This document shows positions 16,863 through 24,271 of a stretch of DNA of 64,000 nucleotides, piece after piece. A model generated the notes under the pieces. The model searched no databases. It saw nothing but the letters and a program-made list of their open reading frames with translations, and had not been told where the DNA came from. The stretch's first letter is position 1; each line of letters begins with the position of its first letter. Both the position numbers and the translations under genes were made by a program. Location: positions 434,001 to 498,000 of the forward strand of contig NZ_AP024484.1 of assembly GCF_017347605.1 (NCBI RefSeq), in the 5' to 3' direction. This DNA is from Prevotella herbatica (GTDB lineage: Bacteria; Bacteroidota; Bacteroidia; Bacteroidales; Bacteroidaceae).

Positions 16863-17936
16863 TCATTTCATGTTATGAATTCGTCTATATTCGTCATAAT
16901 AGTCAGACCGTGCAGCCATTTCAGGGTCCATTTTGAAATCACCAACTGGAATAAATTCAAGTTTTATCCAGCTCCATATCGTGTTTGGATCAATCTGCCG
17001 TGGAGCATCAGGCGGTATAATCTGGTGGTGTGAATCATATCGTCTGCCGTTTTCTTTGTAGTCATAATAATCGTCTTCGCAGCATTCCATAGCGGTCTTC
17101 CTCACCATTTCGTCGTATTTGTATTGCTTGTAGTATTCATCAAACGCCTCCCTTGTCTTGCGTCCCTGTTGGAGCAGATTACAGAAATACCACCTTGCGT
17201 TTTCATCCGTGTCAAAGGTCTTGCCCTTTGCCTTACACTGCATGCCGAACCACTCAATACAGGCATCGGCAACAGTCTTGTCGGTAAGGTCAAGAGCCGT
17301 GACTCCCGAAATGGACTTCACCCAGTCGGCGTCAGCAAATGATTTTTTGATAGAATCAGAAGAAGAACCAACGTTTGCGTTTACGTCGTTGCTTTTAATA
17401 TTCGTAGTCGTAGACGAAGAATATCTTTTATCTTTATCTATATTTTCTTTATCTCTATTTCTATCTTTATGTTCTATATAGTGGGGGTGCTGATTTTCAA
17501 CGAGTTGCGGAGTTATTTTTGCAACTTTTTTTGAAAATGTTGCAACTTTGTTGGAACTTTTTTGATTTTTCTTACAACTTTCATTGGCTTTCTTTGTGCT
17601 TTTCCACCCTCCAACACACTCCTTAATCTCATCATCCGAAGGGTGTTCTGGCAAGCCAAGCGTAGAACGCAAATAAGGACTGTAAAAAATATCGGTGTCT
17701 TTTGGACTGCAAAACAATCCATAGTTATTGATTATCTCAAGCAGGAACTTCTTATTCTTTCCCATTGCTCTGGCAAGACTCGGGATGCTGATATAACTTC
17801 CCAGTCCGTTCCTGCGGTCAACGAGATACTCAAAGATGAACATGATTGCTCCACGTCCTTCAAGTCTGTGATTAATATCTAATTTCTGCATTTCCTCACT
17901 ATTAAGGAAATTTGATGATAGCATATAGTATTTCAT
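16863..17936 (-). CDS. DUF4373 (Lin1244/Lin1753-like) protein
   Basis: 357 residues. The N-terminus (MKYYMLSSNFLNSEEMQKLD, then ALARAM-like and IINNYGLF segments) has the winged-helix look of DUF4373/Lin1244-type proteins found before phage helicase loaders or primases. A Ser/Thr/Asn-rich linker lies at about 115-200. The C-terminal part has EARWYFCNLLQQGRK-like helices and an acidic DYYDY run. It is probably a replication initiator or loader for the primase-helicase encoded one base downstream. Function is inferred from context. Confidence 0.65.
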   Translation of the reverse strand: MKYYMLSSNFLNSEEMQKLDINHRLEGRGAIMFIFEYLVDRRNGLGSYISIPSLARAMGKNKKFLLEIINNYGLFCSPKDTDIFYSPYLRSTLGLPEHPSDDEIKECVGGWKSTKKANESCKKNQKSSNKVATFSKKVAKITPQLVENQHPHYIEHKDRNRDKENIDKDKRYSSSTTTNIKSNDVNANVGSSSDSIKKSFADADWVKSISGVTALDLTDKTVADACIEWFGMQCKAKGKTFDTDENARWYFCNLLQQGRKTREAFDEYYKQYKYDEMVRKTAMECCEDDYYDYKENGRRYDSHHQIIPPDAPRQIDPNTIWSWIKLEFIPVGDFKMDPEMAARSDYYDEYRRIHNMK

Positions 17937-17944
17937 GATTCTTG

Positions 17945-18397
17945 TTAATGTTTAGCTGGATAATTTTCTATTCTCATTTTACGATTCCTTTCGTTACGTT
18001 TAATTGAAACGTGAATCCAAAAAGAACCACCTCTTCGGTATTCGAAAAGCAGTTGATCATACGGACAAAGATTCGTAATAAAGTCAAAATATTTTCTGGC
18101 TATATATGAACTGTTGCAATGTATGTCGGCAGCTTCACCAAAAAGGTGTTGAGAGTTTCCAACTCCATTAACTCGCTGGTTAAGTACAGGGCAGCGAAAA
18201 CCGCTGTTAATTTTGATTACGCCAAAATTACGGCGTAAAGGTTCTAGGATTTTTTCACACAGATATTTTAAGTTTTCAATCTGTGTTGCGTCGGGGGTAT
18301 TGTCGATGTTGTGGTTTTCAGCAGTATCAGAACGCATCATTTCATAAAGAGTAAAATGCTCAGTAAGCCTTTTCTCTTTTGCTTGTTCAAGTGTCAT
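17945..18397 (-). CDS. Peptidase M15A family protein (endolysin-like)
   Basis: 150 residues from ATG at 18397 (MTLEQAKEKRL). The frame extends to 18448, but the promoter -7 at 18418-18425 favours the internal start. It has the M15A zinc peptidase pattern: INSGFRCPVLNQRVNGV, SQHLFGEAADIH (His and Asp ligands) and a later FWIHVS (third ligand). Such enzymes cleave peptidoglycan cross-links and are common phage lysins. There is no signal peptide and no holin gene beside it. It is first in an operon with the DUF4373 and primase-helicase genes. Confidence 0.75.
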   Translation of the reverse strand: MTLEQAKEKRLTEHFTLYEMMRSDTAENHNIDNTPDATQIENLKYLCEKILEPLRRNFGVIKINSGFRCPVLNQRVNGVGNSQHLFGEAADIHCNSSYIARKYFDFITNLCPYDQLLFEYRRGGSFWIHVSIKRNERNRKMRIENYPAKH

Positions 18398-18417
18398 TAT
18401 CTTATTAAAAAAAAGGA

Positions 18418-18425
18418 CAAAGCTA
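18418..18425 (-). promoter_or_regulatory. Promoter of the M15/DUF4373/primase operon
   Basis: CAAAGCTA gives TAGCTTTG, a consensus -7, on the minus strand ~20 bp before the ATG at 18397. It decides the start choice for the M15 gene. No clear -33 was found. Confidence 0.5.
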
Positions 18426-18528
18426 CCGCTAGAGTGATTATTTGTCATTCTTTAAATAGTGGCTAAAACTTAGTCGTTAGTTATACTAATATTTACATAC
18501 CATATAATAATAAAATAGAAATTTCTTT

Positions 18529-18560
18529 ATTTGCCCCTACCTTTTGCAGTAGGGGCAAAT
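18529..18560. terminator. Strong hairpin between RteC-like gene and M15 gene
   Basis: ATTTGCCCCTAC and GTAGGGGCAAAT are 12-bp perfect arms around an 8-nt loop. It lies 140 bp downstream of the RteC-like gene on the minus strand and probably ends that transcript. The rest of 18426-18699 is AT-rich with nothing recognised. Confidence 0.55.
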
Positions 18561-18699
18561 GTAATTTAATGTGGGTTATTGTTTTAATCATACTAATGGT
18601 TTTAGTTGTTTAAATTCATATACAAATTTACGAAATATACAAGCGATATAATGCAAAATGTCGAAAACTTGTAAAAATATATAGTCGTTTTTACACAGT

Positions 18700-18960
18700 T
18701 TAACTTTCGAACAGTTTTTTGTATGACTTATACAACAAACTAGACGCTTTTTTCTTCTTTCGCTGCTTCATCTGACAGATACGCAAATAAGGATATTGCG
18801 GACTATTTATTTCAAAATAATCAAATGCCATTTTGCAAATTTCCAAGAATGTTGGTGTGTTTCCATCGTAATCTTCAATTAGTTTACATACATGCAGAGC
18901 ATAGCACAGTTCAATCAGTTCTGACTTTGTGCCACTCCAATAATATTTTTGATTATCCAT
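18700..18960 (-). CDS. RteC-like domain protein
   Basis: 86 residues matching only the C-terminal part of RteC: WSGTKSELIELCYALHVCKLI, a central EICKMAFDYFEI helix, and YPYLRICQMKQRKKKKASSLL. RteC is a helix-turn-helix activator of excision genes in the conjugative transposon CTnDOT; full proteins exceed 200 residues, so this is a short or domain-only version. It suggests descent from a conjugative or mobilisable element, but no transfer genes are in the window. It is 20 bp after a small upstream frame. Confidence 0.65.
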   Translation of the reverse strand: MDNQKYYWSGTKSELIELCYALHVCKLIEDYDGNTPTFLEICKMAFDYFEINSPQYPYLRICQMKQRKKKKASSLLYKSYKKLFES

Positions 18961-18980
18961 ATTAAGAATCTTTTTAATTG

Positions 18981-19187
18981 TTAATAATATTGTTTGTTTA
19001 CCAAAGCAAAACTGGTATCAGGCTCGTGTTCATGTAAAGGGACATAGATTTTTTGGCAAATCATGGACTCACCCCGTCTAATCACATAGTGTTCTGACAC
19101 GGCATTTTGTATGGTATGAGATCGTACACGTTGCCACATCAAACTTATTGAGTCGTTCAGACATGAGGCAGGCATACCGATTCCCAT
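18981..19187 (-). CDS. Hypothetical small protein upstream of RteC-like gene
   Basis: ATG at 19187 or 19175 after a strong promoter (19211-19241) whose -7 excludes the longer start at 19211. It would encode about 65-69 residues (MPASCLNDSISLMWQRVRSH, then VIRRGE and VPLHEHEP segments). No family is recognised. Support is only the promoter position, the 20-bp gap to the RteC-like gene and an uninterrupted frame. It could instead be untranslated leader of the RteC-like gene. Confidence 0.35.
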   Translation of the reverse strand: MGIGMPASCLNDSISLMWQRVRSHTIQNAVSEHYVIRRGESMICQKIYVPLHEHEPDTSFALVNKQYY

Positions 19188-19210
19188 ACAGAATATATTT
19201 TTCTGTATCA

Positions 19211-19241
19211 CAAAGGTATAAAAATATATTTTAACAACAAA
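19211..19241 (-). promoter_or_regulatory. Consensus promoter for RteC-like operon
   Basis: TTTG (19238-19241) and TACCTTTG (19211-19218) on the minus strand, 19 bp apart, are a full consensus match. It drives the small gene and the RteC-like gene. On the plus strand a diverging TATTTTTG (19274-19281) was seen but leads to no convincing gene. Confidence 0.65.
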
Positions 19242-19456
19242 ATATCAAACAATGTATATACAATAAAAATCCATATTTTTGCATTCTACAGTTAGACATA
19301 AATACAGCAAACAGACAAAGTGTATGATAACAGGACACTTTCATCAACTTTATCATTTTTGTTCGCTCATTAGCGAAAATATAATACAGACCATGTAGTT
19401 ACTATATGGAATATTGTTCTCGTTTGCTTGATTGTTTTTCCTTATATCGTAATATA

Positions 19457-19881
19457 AACGGCCTATTCTCCCGCAGATCTCGCAGATTTACGCAGACAAA
19501 AGACTGTTTGGTTAAATGAGACGAACAACAATAACGGCCGTTCTCGCGTTTCTCGCGGAAAATAAATGCAGAAACTAAAGAAATTCGCTTGAGTTTATTG
19601 CTCACATAGTTTCGGAAAAACTTGCATGAAACCGCACCTAAAGGTACCAGGAAAAGCTAGCAAGAAATTCCCTTGAGAAATTCCACTCACGCAACTTTCT
19701 TGTATCTTTTTCGTGGCATCTTTAGATGCGGTTTCCTAATAATTAACAAAATAACGTGAGCAATAATGGGCCGTTTTTCCTTCGTTTCAGAATTTTATTT
19801 CCGTGAGAACGGCCGTTTATGTTGTTTGCAGTTTATCTGCGTAAATCTGCGAGATCTGCGGGAGATAATGCCGTTCACATA
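19457..19881. repeat. Nested foldback (inverted-repeat) element of ~425 bp
   Basis: The outer arms at 19467-19496 and 19836-19865 are a perfect 30-bp inverted repeat of the CTGCGGGAGA family. Nested inside are further inverted pairs in the correct order: ACGGCCGTTCTC (near 19533 and 19807), TATTGCTCAC/GTGAGCAATA (near 19598 and 19750), and GAAACCGCACCTAAAG with its near complement (near 19628 and 19720). The whole could fold back on itself. No coding capacity is credible. It looks like a non-autonomous foldback or MITE-like element. Positions 19282-19456 hold nothing else. Confidence 0.65.
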
Positions 19882-19940
19882 TACAAAGAACGAGCAATAA
19901 AACAAAAAGGAAAAAATAAAAGGAAAAATAAGCAATCCGC

Positions 19941-20142
19941 GGGCTCTTTAAAAAAAGAGCCCCCACACTCGCGTGTGAAGGCTCTCCAATACATCCCCAC
20001 TGGGATGTACTCTTCTAAATCGAAGTTGACTTAGAAGAAAATGAATAGAACTAACTATCCATTAATTATTTATAGTGATAATTATTTAGACGTCCTTCGG
20101 TTCTCACGAACCTACTCTTCACATGAACGAGCCACGAGGGAC
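19941..20142 (-). terminator. Structured 3' region and terminator of fimbrial locus 2
   Basis: Read on the minus strand from the fimbrial operon there is a branched structure (GTCCTTC 20092-20098 with GAGGGAC 20136-20142, enclosing GGTTC-TCAC-GAACC). Then come hairpins CTTCTAA/TTAGAAG (20012-20037) and TACATCCC/GGGATGTA (19990-20009). Last is a terminator: GAGCC with GGCTC around CACAC-GTGTG (19957-19984), followed by seven T. No promoter was found between 20143 and 20290, so a long structured 3' UTR is more likely than a separate RNA. Positions 20143-20290 are otherwise featureless. Confidence 0.5.
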
Positions 20143-20290
20143 ATCGTAGAATTGAGTTATATCTTTTTTATCATACAGTTACAGATGCCTAACACGATAA
20201 AAGTATCTTTATAAATAGGGAAATGATCGGATTGCGACATTGTTAGTATTTAAACCACCAAAAGCTGTGTTATTTTAATAGATAAAGTTA

Positions 20291-22045
20291 TTAAAAAGCA
20301 AGAACCGCCCGGACATAACACCCACCGTTCTTACTGGTGTAGGCTATGTACAATTGAGCAACATTGATATATATGATGACACAACTAGTAACAGATAACT
20401 CTGACGCTGACCAATAATAACCATCTGAATTTAATGGTATACCGCCTGCTGCTGATATTGCATTATTAACTTTGGTTGTTACTGTTCCATCGCCATAAAG
20501 GTTACCATATACTTTATTGGAAGTTTGCTGACCGCTAAGATCAACCTTACCAAGATTTGCACAAACATCCCACCATTGACCGATACTTGGAAGATACCAG
20601 CCACTGTTTTTAAATCCAGAGATGTTTACATTATAATTATTGGCTAACTGCCATGCGGGATAGGTAGCGTTTGATTTATCGTAATTCATAATAAACGTTC
20701 CATAATAGCCAGCATTGATATCATTATAATATGCTGAGAATGTTTGAACCTTTGTCAAGTTTGACTCATCATTAGTAGTTTTATATGCAAATGTACTAGT
20801 TGACACATTTTTCAGCGCAAGTGCATAACCATGGGTATAACCTGCATTGTATTCCGTTGAACTAAGCTGGTTGGAGAATACGATGCCAACTACTGTATGA
20901 CCATCAGTAGTAGTACCAGTTTTACCATCACTGTACAAATAGGTTCCTACTACTGCAGTGCCTGTCACAGCCGTAGTGCGCGTGTCCTGTACTGTCGCTG
21001 TATAAGTTACTCTTGCGTCTCCATTACCACCGTTTGCACCAAGATTTATAGTGCAATTGTAGTTCAAGTTGCGGTAGACATTAAAATTAGTAAGATCGGT
21101 TAATGGATTGGCTACATTCGTCATTCCGCCAAGATAGATTCTATAAGTGGATTTCCAACCACTACCCTTAGCATTGACAAGAAGGTAACTAGCTGTAGTG
21201 GGAGCATTACTGCTATTTCTGGACTTCTCGTCTGTGACACTGTTGCTGCTACCACACAGGTTCTCGTATACATAATAAGTCTTTGACAAGGATGCCAGGT
21301 TTAGACCACTAACAGCAGCAAAGTCGTTGTAGCTATCCGAACCTGCAGGAGGACCAACTACGGTAGAAGCTGGGGGGACAGGGACATGACTGTCTGTTAT
21401 ATAACTACTAAGAGGGACATGGCAGAGCTGATACCCCGTAATCGTTACACCAGCAGCTGCATTTATCGTGAAGCTAAACTTGCCGCACTGATGATATAAG
21501 GTAATTGGTATTTTATTACTATTGGGGATCTCGGCGATTGCCTTACCTACCATTAAAGCTCCATTACTGCCAGATATGCTGCCGTCACTCTCCAAAACGG
21601 AAGGTGAAGAGATCGTGGTACTCATGTTGTTAAGCTGATCAATGGTATTAATTCCAGCGAAGTAACCCTCAGGACCTGTATTGGCAATAGCATAGATGGT
21701 GCTTCCTGAGGCGGAACGCGCGGTTACGGGAACATCAACTGGAATAGAAGAAACCGGGAACACATACTTGCTGCCGATAAGAGACCCTCCGGCATCAAAA
21801 ACAAGTATGGTGATATCGTTCACGGTATTCTCATTGTCTGCAGTTATCGAGCGCGTTTGAGCCCCATCGTTGATATTGAAAGTAAGACGCACAATGGTAC
21901 TGTCTGAAGAACCCTTAGAAAAGGGTCCTACGGAGTCATCGGTGACACAGGAACTTAAACCCAATGCCATCAAAAGTAACATCAATGAACCAAATGAGGC
22001 TAGTGAGGTATATATGTTTTGTATGTATCGTGTATAGTGTTTCAT
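20291..22045 (-). CDS. Fimbrillin-like lipoprotein with C-terminal Lcl/DUF1566-like domain (locus 2 tip candidate)
   Basis: I prefer ATG at 22045 (MKHYTRYIQN), giving 584 residues; the frame opens at 22090. Signal ends LGLSSC. An arginine site QTR/S lies about 40 residues later, as in processed pilins. The first ~380 residues are fimbrillin-like. The C-terminal domain has GYALALKN, SGWYLPSIGQWWDVC, GYYWSASE and a final VRAVLAF, the Lcl/DUF1566 pattern shared with 1-1764. Like that gene it is last in its operon. A tip adhesin role is inference. It starts 63 bp after the FimB-like stop codon. Confidence 0.75.
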   Translation of the reverse strand: MKHYTRYIQNIYTSLASFGSLMLLLMALGLSSCVTDDSVGPFSKGSSDSTIVRLTFNINDGAQTRSITADNENTVNDITILVFDAGGSLIGSKYVFPVSSIPVDVPVTARSASGSTIYAIANTGPEGYFAGINTIDQLNNMSTTISSPSVLESDGSISGSNGALMVGKAIAEIPNSNKIPITLYHQCGKFSFTINAAAGVTITGYQLCHVPLSSYITDSHVPVPPASTVVGPPAGSDSYNDFAAVSGLNLASLSKTYYVYENLCGSSNSVTDEKSRNSSNAPTTASYLLVNAKGSGWKSTYRIYLGGMTNVANPLTDLTNFNVYRNLNYNCTINLGANGGNGDARVTYTATVQDTRTTAVTGTAVVGTYLYSDGKTGTTTDGHTVVGIVFSNQLSSTEYNAGYTHGYALALKNVSTSTFAYKTTNDESNLTKVQTFSAYYNDINAGYYGTFIMNYDKSNATYPAWQLANNYNVNISGFKNSGWYLPSIGQWWDVCANLGKVDLSGQQTSNKVYGNLYGDGTVTTKVNNAISAAGGIPLNSDGYYWSASELSVTSCVIIYINVAQLYIAYTSKNGGCYVRAVLAF

Positions 22046-22108
22046 CCTTATTATTATATCCTTATTATCAGTTCTTTTCATCAGTTCCATATCATCATAC
22101 TCTTTTCA

Positions 22109-22996
22109 TCAATAGAAAACGGTATTTCCGTTTACATCGCTCCATGGGATGACATTCAGATTAACGCCCATTTTGCCTACGTCAACAATGATTACCTTGT
22201 CATCTTCTGGCTGAAGAGAGATGGGACTGCCATCGGAGTCGGAACCACTTGTAAAGATAGGATAGCCGTCTTTGTAGAGACTGAACGTGACGTGCTCGCC
22301 ATCGGCTGTAGGCATAGCATTGATGATGTCGGTTGAGTATGTGCCATCACTGTCGAAACTGCCGTGAGGCTCATACTCAATACTGTCGCCCTTGATGCTG
22401 CCGTCAAAGGCAAGGGCGTCACGGAATCCTCTCAGTTTAACGGTGTATTTGCCATCTCCAAGCTGGGTCAGCAGATGCCTGATAACGATGTGTATACGCA
22501 CGTTCTTGTTCATCATCGTTAGGGTGGCTGTAGTGGAGTCAGTCAGTGACTCTCCGGGGGTGTAGCTGAAATTGCCGTAGCACAGATAGTTCATGGGAGT
22601 AGTCTCTGAGATGCTGGCAGAAGAACGGGACTCTGAAGGATACTTCAGACTGGCACAGACACTACTGATGTCCTCTCCTACCGAAGGAGTGACAAGCGAA
22701 ACGCTGTCTACCGTACCTGCCCCAACAGCGACAAGCTGCATTGGCTGGCTGTTGTCGAAGCAGATATAGTAGCGGCCATTAACCTCAGGAGTAACCTCCT
22801 GAACGAAACGGCCCGAGAGAAACATATAGGTATGCACCGTTCCCGCGACGGAATCAGGCAGAAGCTCTCCCGTCTTTGTCACAAGGCGCACGCCGACACT
22901 GTACTGCACACGACTGCTATCGTCGTCGTTTATGCAGCCGGTCAGTAGCATCAGCAGTGACAGTATCGGGATTATCATTAGTTGCCTTTTCTTCAT
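22109..22996 (-). CDS. FimB/Mfa2 family fimbrial anchor-like protein, locus 2
   Basis: 295 residues with lipobox LLTGC (Cys21), then VQYSVGVRLVTKTGELLPDS, YMFLSGRFV and GRYYICFDN as in the Mfa2/FimB family, and a terminal VIPWSDVNG. No TR maturation site follows the signal, consistent with an anchored terminator subunit. It shares the layout of 3132-4010 with moderate similarity. It lies 41 bp after the fimbrillin gene at 23038-24216. Confidence 0.8.
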   Translation of the reverse strand: MKKRQLMIIPILSLLMLLTGCINDDDSSRVQYSVGVRLVTKTGELLPDSVAGTVHTYMFLSGRFVQEVTPEVNGRYYICFDNSQPMQLVAVGAGTVDSVSLVTPSVGEDISSVCASLKYPSESRSSASISETTPMNYLCYGNFSYTPGESLTDSTTATLTMMNKNVRIHIVIRHLLTQLGDGKYTVKLRGFRDALAFDGSIKGDSIEYEPHGSFDSDGTYSTDIINAMPTADGEHVTFSLYKDGYPIFTSGSDSDGSPISLQPEDDKVIIVDVGKMGVNLNVIPWSDVNGNTVFY

Positions 22997-23037
22997 CGCG
23001 TTACGTGAATTTCGTTGTTATTCTTTTTTCTTGCGTA

Positions 23038-24216
23038 TTAATTGAATGTATTCGACTGAGTAGCATCAACGAACGAATTAACACTGATCGTAGCTGTAAC
23101 GGTCTGTGGGTCCAAAGATGTTGTTGGACTGTCTGCTCCCTTACCCTTAATGATCACAGCTATTACATAGTTCTTGTTTGGATATACATGCTTTGCGGTA
23201 CCATCCTTTCCACCACCAGAGAGATCGGCTGGGCTGCCGTCATCTGAGTTGTAGTTGATATTAACTGGATAGTAAACTGTACCTGTGTTTGTACCTTTGC
23301 CATCGGGATCAAAGGTACCTTTGATGACAAGCTGTGTAGGACTTGCAGAATTGTTTGGCATTGTATAAAAATACAACAGGTTGGTTCCCCAGCTATTCGT
23401 CGCCGTCGCATTGACATCACCCTTCAGTACCTTACCACTAAGGCTAGCAAGGTCAGTGCCTGTTCCCAGATAATCCTTTACTGAAGATTTACCAACCTCA
23501 CCGTTGTAATAGCTACCATCAGCGTAAATATAAGTGTATGCATCTGCTGGATTGAATTCCAATTTTTCAGGGACGTTGTACATAAACACCTCTAAAGGAG
23601 TGAACGTGGCGTCCTTATAGGCTCCGTTTGGATCAAATGCCACTTTGAGAGATGTCAGAGTTACCTTTGCGACCATGTGAGATACAGGTACAGTTGCTTC
23701 GTAAGCAGTGGAGCTTCCACTTTTAAGAGCTATTGATCCTGTACCGAACATGGGAAGCTTTGCTGGGTCTACAGTTACTGAACCACTTACAGGGAGGGCA
23801 TCATTAATTGCAAGAGTCTTTTTTTCGAAGTCTGATTCGGTAAGAGCGCCATTGAAGGTTCCTGCTGGGGCATTCACCGCTACAAGTATATCGTCGCCAT
23901 CAGCAAGCTGACTGGTGGTGATCTCAGGAGCAGCAGCATTCGCGGCATCCTGTATCGTCTTGACGTTACCAGTTGTCTTATCGAAGATACCTATTGTGAC
24001 GCTGTTGATTTTATCCTCAGGATTAGGAGTAATTGAAGCAGGATCTGTATAGGCTGCCGCACGAGTGTCGGCAGGTTTCAGATTTATCTTCAGGGTCTGA
24101 AGACCTTCCTGTTTCTCTGTGCCCAGGGGTTCATCACTTGAGCATGATGTAAATAAGCCCTGCATGGCAATGGTTGCCAATGCGAAGAAGGCTAGTATTG
24201 CTGGTTTTGTTCTCAT
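23038..24216 (-). CDS. Fimbrillin family protein (probable major subunit of locus 2)
   Basis: 392 residues with signal ending LFTSC and a TR/A maturation site in PADTRAAAYTD. The body is beta-rich, with LLYFYTMPNN and YYPVNINYN at the places where the locus 1 pilins have YFYVFPNT and YYPVVVNR. It is the first pilin after the DUF3868 gene, 55 bp downstream. Locus 2 has only this standard pilin before the FimB-like gene, while locus 1 has a second one after it. Confidence 0.8.
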   Translation of the reverse strand: MRTKPAILAFFALATIAMQGLFTSCSSDEPLGTEKQEGLQTLKINLKPADTRAAAYTDPASITPNPEDKINSVTIGIFDKTTGNVKTIQDAANAAAPEITTSQLADGDDILVAVNAPAGTFNGALTESDFEKKTLAINDALPVSGSVTVDPAKLPMFGTGSIALKSGSSTAYEATVPVSHMVAKVTLTSLKVAFDPNGAYKDATFTPLEVFMYNVPEKLEFNPADAYTYIYADGSYYNGEVGKSSVKDYLGTGTDLASLSGKVLKGDVNATATNSWGTNLLYFYTMPNNSASPTQLVIKGTFDPDGKGTNTGTVYYPVNINYNSDDGSPADLSGGGKDGTAKHVYPNKNYVIAVIIKGKGADSPTTSLDPQTVTATISVNSFVDATQSNTFN

Positions 24217-24271
24217 AATTATAAATCAATTTAATTATTAATATTCTTTTTATTACTTATATTCCTTTTCA

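Noticed and set aside
18397..18448. Upstream start (18448) for the M15 peptidase
   Set aside because: The extra residues are unlike the family and overlap a consensus -7 element at 18418-18425.
19324..19398. 24-residue frame after the plus-strand TATTTTTG at 19274-19281
   Set aside because: The promoter lacks a -33 element, the peptide has no recognisable features and nothing follows it.
19819..20034. 71-residue plus-strand frame
   Set aside because: It runs through the foldback repeat and terminator hairpins; composition is Lys-rich low complexity.
19941..20142. Independent ncRNA gene such as a retron or tmRNA
   Set aside because: No promoter on the minus strand between 20143 and 20290, no reverse transcriptase nearby and no tmRNA features; kept as a structured 3' UTR and terminator.
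8611..20290. A complete prophage or integrative conjugative element
   Set aside because: No capsid, portal, relaxase, coupling protein, dedicated integrase or clear att repeats; the two tyrosine recombinases are better explained as fimbrial invertases.
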